A stretch of 64,000 bases of DNA, from assembly GCF_004297265.1 (NCBI RefSeq), contig NZ_SCUT01000059.1, positions 109,339 to 173,338 on the forward strand, in the 5' to 3' direction. Below the pieces are notes generated by a model. That model was not told the origin of the DNA and did not search any database. It saw only the letters and a program-made list of their open reading frames with translations. This document shows, in pieces, positions 36,490 to 45,253 of the stretch; position 1 is the first letter of the stretch; each line of letters starts with the position of its first letter. The position numbers and the translations under genes were made by a program. Source of the stretch: Reyranella sp. (GTDB lineage: Bacteria; Pseudomonadota; Alphaproteobacteria; Reyranellales; Reyranellaceae).

Positions 36490-37395
36490 ATGTCAGTGAT
36501 GCAAGCCCTCGATCTCCGCCGCCGGTCCGCTTCCAGCGTGCCGGCGCCCGCCGCCGGCAAGCCGGCCGCGGTTCCCGTTGCCAAGCTGATCGACGTCAGC
36601 AAGTGCATCGGCTGCAAGGCCTGCCAGACCGCGTGCCTGGAGTGGAACCAGCTCGACCAGCCGATCGGCTACACCGACGGCACCTACAACAACCCGACCG
36701 ATCTCACGACCGCCTCGTGGACCGTGATGCGCTACACGGAGTATGAGCACGGCGACGACCTGGAATGGCTGATCCGCAAGGACGGCTGCATGCATTGCGA
36801 CGATCCGGGCTGCCTCAAGGCCTGCCCGGCGCCGGGCGCCATCGTGCAGTACACCAACGGCATCGTCGACTTCATCTCGGACAACTGCATCGGCTGCGGC
36901 TACTGCGTGAAGGGCTGCCCCTTCAACATCCCGCGCATCTCGCAGGTCACCAGCAAGGCCTACAAGTGCACGCTCTGCTCCGACCGTGTCGTGGTCGGCC
37001 AGGCGCCGGCCTGCGCCAAGGCCTGCCCGACACAGGCGATCTACTTCGGCACCAAGGAAGACATGATCGCCCATGCCGGCAAGCGCATTACCGACCTGAA
37101 GTCGCGCGGTTACCAGAATGCCGGGCTCTACAATCCGCCGGGTGTGAACGGCACACACGTCATGTACGTGCTGCAGCATGCCGACAAGCCGTCGCTCTAT
37201 GCCGGCCTGCCCGACAATCCGCAGATCAGTCCGCTGGTGGGTATCTGGAAGGGCGTGATGAAGCCGCTGTCGCTGGCAGCCATCGCCTTCGCCGGCGCCT
37301 TCGGCCTCATGCACTACGTCACCAAGGGGCCCAACCGGGTCACCGAGCATGACGAGGAGAAGGCCGCTGAGGTGGCTGGGAGTGAGAAGGCATGA
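36490..37395 (+). CDS. fdoH: Formate dehydrogenase iron-sulfur (beta) subunit
   Basis: The 301-residue ferredoxin-like subunit holds four cysteine clusters for [4Fe-4S] centres: CIGCKACQTAC, CMHCDDPGCLKAC, CIGCGYCVKGC and CTLC...CAKACPTQA. A single C-terminal membrane helix (about residues 255-275) anchors it on the periplasmic side, as in FdnH. It transfers electrons from the catalytic subunit to the cytochrome b subunit. ATG 36490 has GGGGAGG upstream, 14 nt after the previous stop; it overlaps the next ATG by 4 nt. Confidence 0.96.
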   Translation: MSVMQALDLRRRSASSVPAPAAGKPAAVPVAKLIDVSKCIGCKACQTACLEWNQLDQPIGYTDGTYNNPTDLTTASWTVMRYTEYEHGDDLEWLIRKDGCMHCDDPGCLKACPAPGAIVQYTNGIVDFISDNCIGCGYCVKGCPFNIPRISQVTSKAYKCTLCSDRVVVGQAPACAKACPTQAIYFGTKEDMIAHAGKRITDLKSRGYQNAGLYNPPGVNGTHVMYVLQHADKPSLYAGLPDNPQISPLVGIWKGVMKPLSLAAIAFAGAFGLMHYVTKGPNRVTEHDEEKAAEVAGSEKA

Positions 37396-38021
37396 CCGCG
37401 CATACCAAGCCGGTAAGTCGCTACACGACGGCCGCCCGCATCAATCACTGGGTCACGGCGGTGTCGCTGATCCTGCTGGCGCTGAGCGGCATGGCGCTGT
37501 TCCATCCCTCTCTCTACTTCCTCACCTACCTGTTCGGCGGCGGCCAGATCACGCGCGCCATCCATCCCTGGATCGGCGTCGTCCTGGCCGTCAGCTTCCT
37601 CGGCCTGTTCCTCCGCTTCTTCACGCTCAACTTCTGGAACCGTGACGACACGATCTGGATGAAGAACCTCGGCGCGGTGATCAACGACAGGGAGGAGGGG
37701 CTGCCCGAGATCGGCAAGTACAATGCCGGCCAGAAGCTGGTCTTCTGGGGCCAGTCGATCCTGATCCTCCTGCTGCTCGGCAGCGGCTTCGTGCTGTGGG
37801 ATACCTACTTCGCGTCCTACACGACGATCGACCAGAAGCGTCTCTCGGCGGTGGTCCACGCGCTCTGCGCCATCGGCGCCATCCTGATCTGGATCGTGCA
37901 CGTCTATGCCGCCATCTGGGTCAAGGGCACGCTGAGCGCCATGACGCGGGGCTCCGTCAGCGGCGGCTGGGCCTGGAAGCATCATCGCAAGTGGTTCCGC
38001 CAGGAAGTCGGCAAGTCCTGA
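37392..38021 (+). CDS. fdoI: Formate dehydrogenase cytochrome b556 (gamma) subunit
   Basis: A 209-residue integral membrane di-haem cytochrome b with four hydrophobic helices. Candidate haem-ligand histidines occur in ARINHWVTAVSLI, AIHPWIGVVLA, VVHALCAIGAI and WIVHVYAAIW. It completes the FdnGHI-type complex by passing electrons to quinone. The start overlaps the fdoH stop by 4 nt (ATGA), and fdhE follows with overlap or immediate contact. Confidence 0.95.
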   Translation: MTAHTKPVSRYTTAARINHWVTAVSLILLALSGMALFHPSLYFLTYLFGGGQITRAIHPWIGVVLAVSFLGLFLRFFTLNFWNRDDTIWMKNLGAVINDREEGLPEIGKYNAGQKLVFWGQSILILLLLGSGFVLWDTYFASYTTIDQKRLSAVVHALCAIGAILIWIVHVYAAIWVKGTLSAMTRGSVSGGWAWKHHRKWFRQEVGKS

Positions 38022-38959
38022 GTTCCAGTCCCGAAAATCCCGCATCTGCCTTCGGCGAGAACATCCTCGGCGCCGCCGCCGAGGGCGAGCGCATTCGGCT
38101 GCCCGATCTGTCGACGGTCTTCCAGCGCCGAGCTGCCCGTCTTCTGGCGCTGGCGCCCGGTCACGATCTCGAAGGTTTCCTGCGCCTGATCGCGGCGCTG
38201 GTGACGGTGCAGCACGAGGCACTGGAGGGATTGCCGCCGGGCTCGCTGCCCGGGACGGCCGAGATCACGAAGGCGCGGCTCGTCCAGCGCGCACCGCTCG
38301 ACCCCTCGATCTGGTCTCGTGACGAAAGCTGGCGCGTGGCGCTGACCCGGATCCTGGAGACGATCGAGCTCGAGGTCCTGCCGGACTCGGCGCGAGCAGC
38401 GCGGGAGGCACTTCTGCAGGCGGACCAGGCTTCACTGGAATCGCTCGCAGACCGCTTTCTCGGCGGCGATGTCGCAACCGGGGAAGCCGCGCAGGCCGTG
38501 TTCGTGGCGGCAGCCCTGCAGGTCGCGTGGACTCGCATGGCGGCGCTGCTCGATGCCGGCGATCTGGCCGGTGAGACCGAAAGCGGCGAATGCCCGGCCT
38601 GCGGATCGCCGGCCGTGTCGGGTCTCGTCTCGCCCGGCGGCACCAAGTTCGGCCACCGGCACCTCCATTGTTCGCTGTGCGCCACGTCGTGGCGCTACAC
38701 GCGGGTGCGCTGCGTGCACTGCGGCAGCACCGACAAGATTTCGTTCCGCAATCTGGCGGGCACTGCCTATCTCCGTGCCGAATGCTGCGAGGTCTGCCAG
38801 GGCTATTCGAAGGTCTTCTATCTCGAGAAGGCCCGTGCCCTCGAACCGCTGGCCGACGACCTGGCCTCGCTCGGCCTCGACGTGCTGGTGGGCGAGGAGG
38901 GCTTCTCGCGCGTGCCCAATCCCTTCGTGCTGGGGATGATGGAGCGGCCGGAGAATTGA
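37991..38959 (+). CDS. fdhE: Formate dehydrogenase accessory protein FdhE
   Basis: The roughly 310-320-residue protein is FdhE, a rubredoxin-like factor needed for maturation of respiratory formate dehydrogenases. Four CxxC pairs are visible: CPACGSP, CSLCATSW, CVHCGS and CEVCQGY, followed by ALEPLADDLASLGLDVLV. The frame has no ATG near the expected N-terminus. Candidates are GTG 37991, inside fdoI, or CTG 38018, whose last bases overlap the fdoI TGA (CTGA). The listed start is therefore tentative. Confidence 0.88.
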   Translation: MVPPGSRQVLSSSPENPASAFGENILGAAAEGERIRLPDLSTVFQRRAARLLALAPGHDLEGFLRLIAALVTVQHEALEGLPPGSLPGTAEITKARLVQRAPLDPSIWSRDESWRVALTRILETIELEVLPDSARAAREALLQADQASLESLADRFLGGDVATGEAAQAVFVAAALQVAWTRMAALLDAGDLAGETESGECPACGSPAVSGLVSPGGTKFGHRHLHCSLCATSWRYTRVRCVHCGSTDKISFRNLAGTAYLRAECCEVCQGYSKVFYLEKARALEPLADDLASLGLDVLVGEEGFSRVPNPFVLGMMERPEN

Positions 38960-39038
38960 TTGATCGGCCGTTGGGCCTGAGCCATGGTTGGGTGCCGGCG
39001 GACAGGATGTCCGGCCTCTCTCTGGTAGGAACAAACCC

Positions 39039-40427
39039 GTGTCGCGTGCCGACCGCGCCGATGGCGCCTCAGAAATCCGTCCCCTGTCGATCGATCGCAT
39101 GGCCTCGTGGCCCACGCTGGCGCCGCTGATCGAGCGCGCCGGTCGGCCTTTGGTCATCGAAGCTCTGAGGGCGTGGGTCGAGACCAAGCGGGGCACCGCC
39201 GAGGTTGCAACCGAAGCGGCCTGCGTCCCGTGGTGCGCGTCGAAGCTGGGTGCCTTTCTGCAGCCCTCGCAGCGTCGCGTGTTCAACCTCACCGGTACCG
39301 TGCTGCATACCAATCTCGGTCGCGCCGTTCTGGCTGAGGAGGCCATTGCCGCAGCGGTCGAGGCGATGCGCTCGCCGACCACGCTCGAATACGATCTGGA
39401 TGGCGGCGCGCGCGGTGAGCGCGACGATCACATCGCACCATGGCTTTGCCGCCTGACCGGCGCCGAGGCCGCGACGGCGGTGAACAACAACGCCGCCGCC
39501 GTGCTGCTGGTGCTGAGCGAGCTGGCCGCTGGCCGCGAGGTCATCGTGTCGCGCGGCGAGCTGATCGAGATCGGGGGCGCCTTCCGCATCCCCGACATCA
39601 TGGCGCGCGCTGGCTGCCGCCTCGTCGAGGTCGGCACGACGAACCGCACGCATCTCAAGGATTATGCAGCAGCGATCGGTCCCGATACGGCGGCCATCAT
39701 GAAGGTCCATCCCTCGAATTACTCGATCCAGGGCTTCACGAAATCGGTCGCGGCCGCCGAGCTGGTGCCGTTGGCCCGCGAAAAGGGCGTGGCGCTGATC
39801 GAGGATCTCGGCAGTGGTACCCTCGCCGATCTCGAAGCCTGGGGCCTGCCGCATGAGCCGACCGCACGTGAAGCCATCGCGTCCGGAGTGGATGTCGTCA
39901 CCTTCTCCGGTGACAAGCTTTTGGGCGGCCCGCAGGCGGGCCTCGTCGTCGGCCGCAAGCCGTTGATCCAGCGCATTGCCAAAAACCCGATGAAGCGGGC
40001 GCTGCGACTCGACAAGGTGCGTCTTGCGGCCCTCGAAGCGACGCTGCGGCTGTACGCCGATCCGGCGAAGCTCGCCCAACGCCTCCCGACCATCCGCGCC
40101 CTCGCGCGGCCGGCGGCTGAGATCCGCGCAGTCGCCGAGCGGCTGCTGCCGTTGGTGCAGGCCGCATTGGGGACCGCCGCGAATGTGAGTGTCGCAGAGG
40201 TGCGCGGACAGATCGGTTCGGGCGCGCTCCCCGTCGACCTGCTGCCGTCGTTCGCGATTGCGGTCAGGGCCAAGGGACTCGACGCGATCGCCGACGTCTT
40301 TCGCCGCCTGCCCATCCCCGTGATCGGCCGCATCAGCGACGGCACGCTCTACTTCGATCTGCGCACGCTCGACGAGGAGTCGGTTTTCGTCGCCCAACTG
40401 GACAAGCTTCATGTCGTGGCTGGCTAG
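39039..40427 (+). CDS. selA: L-seryl-tRNA(Sec) selenium transferase
   Basis: The 462-residue PLP enzyme converts Ser-tRNA(Sec) to Sec-tRNA(Sec) using selenophosphate. It contains RVFNLTGTVLHTNLGRAVL, the TTLEYDLDGGARGERDDHI tract, IEDLGSGTL and the PLP lysine Lys293 in TFSGDKLLGGPQAG (Lys295 in E. coli). The start is GTG 39039, preceded by AGGA with 8-nt spacing. Its last 17 nt overlap the Sel1-repeat gene that separates it from selB. Confidence 0.96.
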   Translation: MSRADRADGASEIRPLSIDRMASWPTLAPLIERAGRPLVIEALRAWVETKRGTAEVATEAACVPWCASKLGAFLQPSQRRVFNLTGTVLHTNLGRAVLAEEAIAAAVEAMRSPTTLEYDLDGGARGERDDHIAPWLCRLTGAEAATAVNNNAAAVLLVLSELAAGREVIVSRGELIEIGGAFRIPDIMARAGCRLVEVGTTNRTHLKDYAAAIGPDTAAIMKVHPSNYSIQGFTKSVAAAELVPLAREKGVALIEDLGSGTLADLEAWGLPHEPTAREAIASGVDVVTFSGDKLLGGPQAGLVVGRKPLIQRIAKNPMKRALRLDKVRLAALEATLRLYADPAKLAQRLPTIRALARPAAEIRAVAERLLPLVQAALGTAANVSVAEVRGQIGSGALPVDLLPSFAIAVRAKGLDAIADVFRRLPIPVIGRISDGTLYFDLRTLDEESVFVAQLDKLHVVAG

Positions 40428-41184
40428 ACTGCTCGATCGCACCCCGCCGCCGGAGCAACGGATGTCGGAGGCACTGGCTGCCTGGAAGGCCGGCGACCAT
40501 GGCGTCGCGCTCGACCTATGGGCGCCGCTCGCCCATGAGGGGCATGCGAGGGCGCAAAGCAACATGGGCGCGGCCTTCCTGCAGGGGCGCGGTGTCGAGC
40601 AGGATCATGCCAAGGCGGTCGAGTGGCTGCGGCGGGCTGCCGGGCAGGGCGATGCTGGTGGCCAGCGCAATCTCGCCCTCTGCCACTACGAAGGATGGGG
40701 CGTGCCGCAGGATCATGCCGAGGCCGCGCGGCTCTACGAGAAAGCCGCCCAGCAGGGTGATCCCGAAGCACAGGACATGTTGTCGTGGATGAAGCTCGTG
40801 GGGGGCGGCTGTCCGCTGGATTACGCCGGCGCGCGTCTCTGGGCGGAGAAGGCGGCGGCCAGCGGCAGTGCGGCAGCGATGGCGCGGCTGGGCGACATCC
40901 ATCACAACGCGCTGGGTGTCGAGCGCGACGCGGCGGCGGCCGTGGATTGGTGGGCACGTGCGGCGCGACTTGGCCATCCCGAGGCACAGGCGATGCTCGG
41001 GGCGGCCTATCTCGCCGGCAAGGGTATCGAGCGCGATGTGGTGGAGGCGCTCCACTGGTTGAGGCGGGCCGAGGCGAACGGCGCGGGCGAGCTGGCGGCC
41101 GGCTTCCTCAAGGAGGCCCAGGCCCACGCCAAGCCGTCGCAGCGCGCCGAGGCTGAGCGCCGCGCCGGGGAGCCCCTGACATGA
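40411..41184 (+). CDS. Sel1-repeat (SLR/TPR-like) protein between selA and selB
   Basis: A 257-residue protein made of about five Sel1-like repeats of around 36 residues. Examples are AQSNMGAAFLQGRGVEQDHAKAV-type and AQAMLGAAYLAGKGIERDV-type units, which form alpha-solenoids for protein contacts. No signal peptide or membrane helix is evident, so it should be cytoplasmic. It overlaps selA by 17 nt and selB by 4 nt and is therefore translationally locked into the selenocysteine operon. A role in Sec incorporation or formate dehydrogenase assembly is inferred from position only. Confidence 0.88.
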   Translation: MSWLARLLDRTPPPEQRMSEALAAWKAGDHGVALDLWAPLAHEGHARAQSNMGAAFLQGRGVEQDHAKAVEWLRRAAGQGDAGGQRNLALCHYEGWGVPQDHAEAARLYEKAAQQGDPEAQDMLSWMKLVGGGCPLDYAGARLWAEKAAASGSAAAMARLGDIHHNALGVERDAAAAVDWWARAARLGHPEAQAMLGAAYLAGKGIERDVVEALHWLRRAEANGAGELAAGFLKEAQAHAKPSQRAEAERRAGEPLT

Positions 41185-43079
41185 TCGTCGGGACCGCGGG
41201 CCATATCGATCACGGCAAGACGGCGCTGGTGAAGGCGTTGACCGGCGTCGATGCCGATCGTCTCAAGGAAGAGAAGGCGCGCGGCATCACGATCGACCTC
41301 GGCTACGCCTACAGCGACCTCGGCGACGGCCGCCAGCTCGGCTTCGTCGACGTGCCCGGCCACGAGCGTTTCGTGCACAACATGCTGGCCGGCGCCACTG
41401 GCATCGATGCGGCGCTGCTCGTCGTGTCGGCGGCCGAAGGGATCAAGCCCCAGACCGTGGAGCACCTGCAGATCCTCGACCTGCTGGGCCTCGACCGCGG
41501 CATCGTGGCCCTCACCAAGTCCGACCTCGCCAACGACGACCAGCTCCTGGAGCGGATGGCCGAGATCGAGACCTTGCTCTCCACCACGTCCCTGCGCGGC
41601 GCGGAGATCGTGCCGGTTTCGGCGGTGACCGGGCAGGGGCTCGACGAGCTGAAGGAAAAGCTCCTCTCCCTCGGCGAGAGCGGCAAGGGCGCGGCGGGTT
41701 TTGCGCGGCTGGCGGTGGATCGTTGCTTCGTGCTGTCCGGTGCCGGCGTCGTCGTCACCGGCACGGTCCATGCCGGCGAAATCAAGGTCGACGACCGCCT
41801 GCTATTGACGCCGTCGGGCATCGAAGCCCGCGTGCGCTCGCTGCATGCCCAGAACCGGCCCGCCGGGATCGGACGTGCCGGCGAGCGCTGCGCGCTCAAC
41901 CTCGCGGGTCCCAGGCTTTCCAAGGATGCGATCAAGCGCGGCGAATGGGTCGTCAGTCCCGAGCTTCATGCCCCGACCGACCGCATCGACGTCCGGCTGA
42001 GCCTGCTCGCCTCGGAAGCCCAGCCGCTGAAGCACTGGTCGCCAGTCCACGTCCATCTCGGATCGGCGCATGTGATGGGCCGCGTGGCGCTGCTCGAAGG
42101 CGAGAAACTGGCGCCGGGCGACACGGCGCTCGCCCAGATCGTCCTCGACGAGAAGGTCGGCGCGCTCGCAGGCGACCGGGTCATCCTTCGCGATCCGTCC
42201 GCGACGCGCACGATGGCGGGTGCGGCGGTGATCGATCCGTTTGGGCCGCCGCGCAACCGGCGCGCCGAAAGGCGCTTGCTGGAGCTGGCCGCGCTTGCCG
42301 AGACGGACGGCATGATCATGTCACGGCTGCTGCGTCTGGAGAGCGGCTTCGTGGATCTCGGCCGCTTCGGCCTGTCGCGCAACCTGAGGCCGGCCGAGGT
42401 CGAGAAGCTTCTCCAGGCAGCGGGCGGGCAGAAGCTCGAAGGCTTCGGCTTTCTGGCCGAGACGCTCGAGGCTTCGCGCAAGGACATCGTCGATACGCTC
42501 AAGACCTTCCACGAAACGAGGGCCGATGCGCCAGGGCTGCAGGCGGAACGGCTACGGGTAACGCTGAGGCGCCGCTGGCCGGCGCCGGTGTTCAAGGCAC
42601 TGCTCGACCAGGAGATCCGCAGCAAGACCGTCGTCGTCGATGGTGCCTTCCTGCGCCTGCCCGGCCATTCGCTGAAGCTCGGCTCACGCGATGAAGCCCT
42701 GTGGCAGAAGATCTCAGCCGACCTGACGCGCGATCGCTTCAAACCGCCGCGCGTCCGCGACTTCGCACAGGCCTACAATGCGCCGGAGGCCGACACGCGC
42801 CGGCTGCTGCAGCGCCTCTCGAAGCTGGGAAGGGTCGTGGAGGTGGCGCCGGACCATTTCTTCCTGCGCCCGGTGGTGGCGGAGATGATCGGTATTGCCA
42901 ATGGCTTCGACCACGAATTCAGCGCCGCCGAGTTCCGCGACGAGTTGGACAATGGCCGTAAGCTGGCAATCCAGATCCTGGAATTCTTCGACCGCCATGG
43001 CATCACGATCCGCCGCGGCGATCTGCGCCGCGCGGTGCCACAAAAGGCGGGACAGTACGGTCCGCCGTCTACGGCTTAG
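41181..43079 (+). CDS. selB: Selenocysteine-specific translation elongation factor SelB
   Basis: The 632-residue GTPase begins with GHIDHGKT (residues 7-14), then DVPGHERF (57-64) and TKSD (112-115), the G1, G3 and G4 motifs of an EF-Tu-like domain. The C-terminal 250 residues form the winged-helix region that binds the SECIS hairpin, with RVRDFAQAYNAPEADTRRLL and FRDELDNGRKLAIQILEFFD. It delivers Sec-tRNA to the UGA in the formate dehydrogenase message. The start overlaps the Sel1 gene by 4 nt. Confidence 0.97.
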   Translation: MIVGTAGHIDHGKTALVKALTGVDADRLKEEKARGITIDLGYAYSDLGDGRQLGFVDVPGHERFVHNMLAGATGIDAALLVVSAAEGIKPQTVEHLQILDLLGLDRGIVALTKSDLANDDQLLERMAEIETLLSTTSLRGAEIVPVSAVTGQGLDELKEKLLSLGESGKGAAGFARLAVDRCFVLSGAGVVVTGTVHAGEIKVDDRLLLTPSGIEARVRSLHAQNRPAGIGRAGERCALNLAGPRLSKDAIKRGEWVVSPELHAPTDRIDVRLSLLASEAQPLKHWSPVHVHLGSAHVMGRVALLEGEKLAPGDTALAQIVLDEKVGALAGDRVILRDPSATRTMAGAAVIDPFGPPRNRRAERRLLELAALAETDGMIMSRLLRLESGFVDLGRFGLSRNLRPAEVEKLLQAAGGQKLEGFGFLAETLEASRKDIVDTLKTFHETRADAPGLQAERLRVTLRRRWPAPVFKALLDQEIRSKTVVVDGAFLRLPGHSLKLGSRDEALWQKISADLTRDRFKPPRVRDFAQAYNAPEADTRRLLQRLSKLGRVVEVAPDHFFLRPVVAEMIGIANGFDHEFSAAEFRDELDNGRKLAIQILEFFDRHGITIRRGDLRRAVPQKAGQYGPPSTA

Positions 43080-43419
43080 CGACGGGTCCGCTCAGGCTGA
43101 CGGGCGCGCCGTCGGGACCGCTGAACAGGGACAGCAGGAAGCCGTGCTCCTCATGCGGCGCGCCGCCGATGTTCACGCCTCGTGCGGAGAGCTCGGCGCG
43201 TTTGGCGGCAAGATCGGAAACACGCAGGCCCGGCTGCCATGTCCCTGCCGGATTTGCCGGCGATGCTGGCTGAAGGGCCAGCCGGGTCGTGCCGGTGTCG
43301 AATTCGGCCCATTCCGGGGTCTCGAACTTGAGCCTCAGACCGACGGTGTCGCGCCAGAAGGCGACGGCTGCCGGCAGGTCTGAGACATTCGCGATGACGT
43401 ACTTCAATTCGATGGTCAT
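43069..43419 (-). CDS. VOC-family (glyoxalase/bleomycin-resistance-like) protein
   Basis: This 116-residue protein has the vicinal-oxygen-chelate beta-alpha-beta-beta-beta pattern: LKYVIANVSDLPAAVAFWRD, GLRLKFETPEWAEFDTG, and a second half ending LLSLFSGPDGAPVSL. ATG 43419 follows an AAGGGA site with 9-nt spacing. It is the only minus-strand gene in the formate dehydrogenase/selenocysteine island, lying between selB and selC and overlapping the end of selB by 11 nt. Substrate unknown. Confidence 0.83.
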   Translation of the reverse strand: MTIELKYVIANVSDLPAAVAFWRDTVGLRLKFETPEWAEFDTGTTRLALQPASPANPAGTWQPGLRVSDLAAKRAELSARGVNIGGAPHEEHGFLLSLFSGPDGAPVSLSGPVAKP

Positions 43420-43495
43420 GGTCTTGAATCCCTTGGAGAATTTCATCCCAGTATGACAGGTGACACGGCATCGGTTCTGGTGAATCATCCGCCCC

Positions 43496-43591
43496 GGAGG
43501 GGAAGCGCTCCCGGTGGGGCGGCTGGCCTTCAAAGCCAGAGAGGGCCGTTAGCCGGTTCTTAGTGGGTTCGACTCCCACTCTCTTCCGCCA
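43496..43591 (+). tRNA. selC: Selenocysteine tRNA (anticodon UCA)
   Basis: A 96-nt tRNA(Sec). The 8-bp acceptor stem pairs GGAGGGGA (43496-43503) with UCUCUUCC (43580-43587), with two G-U pairs. G73 and an encoded CCA end at 43591. The D arm CUCCCGGUGGGGCGG closely matches E. coli selC. The anticodon stem CUGGC/GCCAG encloses CUUCAAA with UCA at 43530-43532. The T arm is GUGGG-UUCGACU-CCCAC, and the variable arm is long. It decodes the UGA in the formate dehydrogenase gene. Confidence 0.95.
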
Positions 43592-43623
43592 TTCTGTTTG
43601 TTCTTCTGGAGTCTCGTCCCCCG

Positions 43624-43953
43624 ATGCGTACATTGATCCTCGTCGCCCTGCTGTCGCTGGCGGCCTGTTCGGTGAACCAGCAGTATTCGGAGCCTTGGAC
43701 CGTGAAAGCGGTCGGCAAGACATACGAGGCGCGTGATGCCTGTCTCCAGAGGCAGGCGGCACCTTTTGCGGTCGATATGTCTGACGCGTCGAGTGCCGGC
43801 CGAACCGTCAGTGCGAACTGCCAGGCCGAGACGGATGCCCTGATCGCCAGCAGCAACCCGCACAGGGACCCGGTCGTGACGGCAGCCATCCGTCAGGATA
43901 CGGATTTCCGGGCGACGGGTTACGTCCTGAAGGCCCGCGGCCAGAACAACTAG
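43624..43953 (+). CDS. Small putative lipoprotein
   Basis: The 109-residue protein opens with a lipoprotein signal peptide and lipobox (LLSLAAC, Cys15), so it should be lipidated and membrane-attached in the envelope. The mature part has two further cysteines near residues 40 and 63 that might form a disulfide. No family is recognised. It starts 32 nt after the selenocysteine tRNA. Confidence 0.75.
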   Translation: MRTLILVALLSLAACSVNQQYSEPWTVKAVGKTYEARDACLQRQAAPFAVDMSDASSAGRTVSANCQAETDALIASSNPHRDPVVTAAIRQDTDFRATGYVLKARGQNN

Positions 43954-43968
43954 GCCAGCAAGACGAGG

Positions 43969-44157
43969 ATGGGCCGAAAGGTCCAAGAGGACGACGTGAC
44001 GAACGAGGACGCAAAGATCGCGCTGGCCAATCTCATGATCCGGAAGGCCGGCCTCATCCGCACGATCCGGCACGAGATGAACAAGCAGGGAGTTGTCTAC
44101 TCCGTCGGCCTCACCGAGATTCTCGAGGCGATCGAGCGGGCAAAAAAGGAAGACTGA
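43969..44157 (+). CDS. Small hypothetical protein
   Basis: A 62-residue (or 53-residue) soluble, charged, mainly helical protein with the core AKIALANLMIRKAGLIRTIRHEMNKQG. The start may be ATG 43969 or GTG 43996; the latter has AGAGG 5 nt upstream. It sits 15 nt after the small lipoprotein gene and 26 nt before the DUF992 gene, on the same strand. Not recognised. Confidence 0.6.
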   Translation: MGRKVQEDDVTNEDAKIALANLMIRKAGLIRTIRHEMNKQGVVYSVGLTEILEAIERAKKED

Positions 44158-44183
44158 CTCTCAACCCTCGAAAGGATGCCGAC

Positions 44184-44696
44184 ATGCTTCGATCCATAGT
44201 GACGACTGTTGCGGCTGCTGCTCTCGTGGCTGGCCTCGGCGTGGCCGCCCAGGCACAGACTCCGGCTGCCCCCGGCACGCCGCAGGCGACCGGCAAGTCC
44301 GGCGCGAATGTCGGCTCGCTCACCTGCAAGGTCGCGGGCGGCATGGGCTTCATCTTCGGCTCGTCGAAGGACCTCGACTGCATCTTCGCGCGGACTGACG
44401 GTGTCGGCGAGAAGTACACGGGCGCCATCAAGCGCTACGGCGTCGATATCGGCTTCACCAAGGAATCCCAGATCGTCTGGCTCGTCTTCGCGCCGGGCAA
44501 CATTGCGCCGGGCGCGCTGACGGGCGGTTATGTCGGCGCGACGGCGCAGGCCACCGTGGGCGGCGGCGTCGGCGCCAACGTGCTCGTGGGCGGCGGCAGC
44601 GGCCAGGTGACCCTGCAGCCCGTCAGCGTCGAGGGCAGCGTGGGTCTCAACGTCGCCGCCGGCGTCGCCGAGGTCGAGCTCAAGTACGCAAAGTAA
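44184..44696 (+). CDS. DUF992-family exported protein
   Basis: The 170-residue protein has a cleavable signal peptide (about residues 1-25, ending GVAAQAQ). A DUF992-like domain follows: VGSLTCKVAGGMGFIFGSSKDLDCIFA, then YTGAIKRYGVDIGFT and a glycine- and valine-rich C-terminal half. Members are periplasmic proteins of unknown function in alphaproteobacteria. AAAGGATG upstream provides a ribosome site for ATG 44184. Confidence 0.85.
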   Translation: MLRSIVTTVAAAALVAGLGVAAQAQTPAAPGTPQATGKSGANVGSLTCKVAGGMGFIFGSSKDLDCIFARTDGVGEKYTGAIKRYGVDIGFTKESQIVWLVFAPGNIAPGALTGGYVGATAQATVGGGVGANVLVGGGSGQVTLQPVSVEGSVGLNVAAGVAEVELKYAK

Positions 44697-44749
44697 AGCG
44701 GCAGGCCGAGAGGCTTGCGGCGGCGCCGCCGGTCGGGTCAACTTCCGGC

Positions 44750-45247
44750 ATGCCGTCTGCCGCAGACTCCCTGATCGCCCGCCTCCAGGCGGATTGCACC
44801 GCGGCCGAAACGGCCGAGCGTAACGTGCGCGCCTCGGTCGAGGCGCAGATCAGGGAGGCCGAGCGCGCGCGTACCTTCGCCTGGCGGCGCCTGAGTGCAT
44901 TGTCCGACATGGCGAGGGTGGCGGCGCTGGAGCCCGATCGCGATCTCGCGGTGGAGCGCCAGCTCGAAGCGCTGTTCCGCGACATCGGCTGGATCGAGAA
45001 CGGCCTCTCGGAACTGGGGGAGGGCGCGCGGCCGCTGCTCGACTGGCTGCGGCCCATTGCCGAGGCGCTCCATGCCGAGGCGCATCCGCAGGTGCGGGAC
45101 GACGGCCAGCCGGCCGATCCGCCGGTGATCGCCGATCCGATTGCGGCCTTCCGCGCCTTCGAGGCCTGGTACGAGGCCGAGCGCGGCGAGCCCTTCCTGC
45201 AGGTGTTCGACCGCTACATGCCGCCCACGCCCGTGGTCGAGTTCTAG
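44750..45247 (+). CDS. Hypothetical protein upstream of fdhD
   Basis: This 165-residue soluble protein has an N-terminal coiled-coil-like region (about residues 5-75, rich in Glu, Ala and Arg) and a proline-rich C-terminus ending PPTPVVEF. No family is recognised. It is 6 nt upstream of the next hypothetical gene, which in turn overlaps fdhD, so it may belong to a formate dehydrogenase maturation operon. Confidence 0.68.
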   Translation: MPSAADSLIARLQADCTAAETAERNVRASVEAQIREAERARTFAWRRLSALSDMARVAALEPDRDLAVERQLEALFRDIGWIENGLSELGEGARPLLDWLRPIAEALHAEAHPQVRDDGQPADPPVIADPIAAFRAFEAWYEAERGEPFLQVFDRYMPPTPVVEF

Positions 45248-45253
45248 CCTGCG

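Noticed and set aside
43501..43591. Selenocysteine tRNA beginning at 43501 (GGAAG...)
   Set aside because: That start resembles the E. coli 5' end but gives mismatches in the acceptor stem. Starting at 43496 gives eight continuous pairs and the right D-arm alignment.
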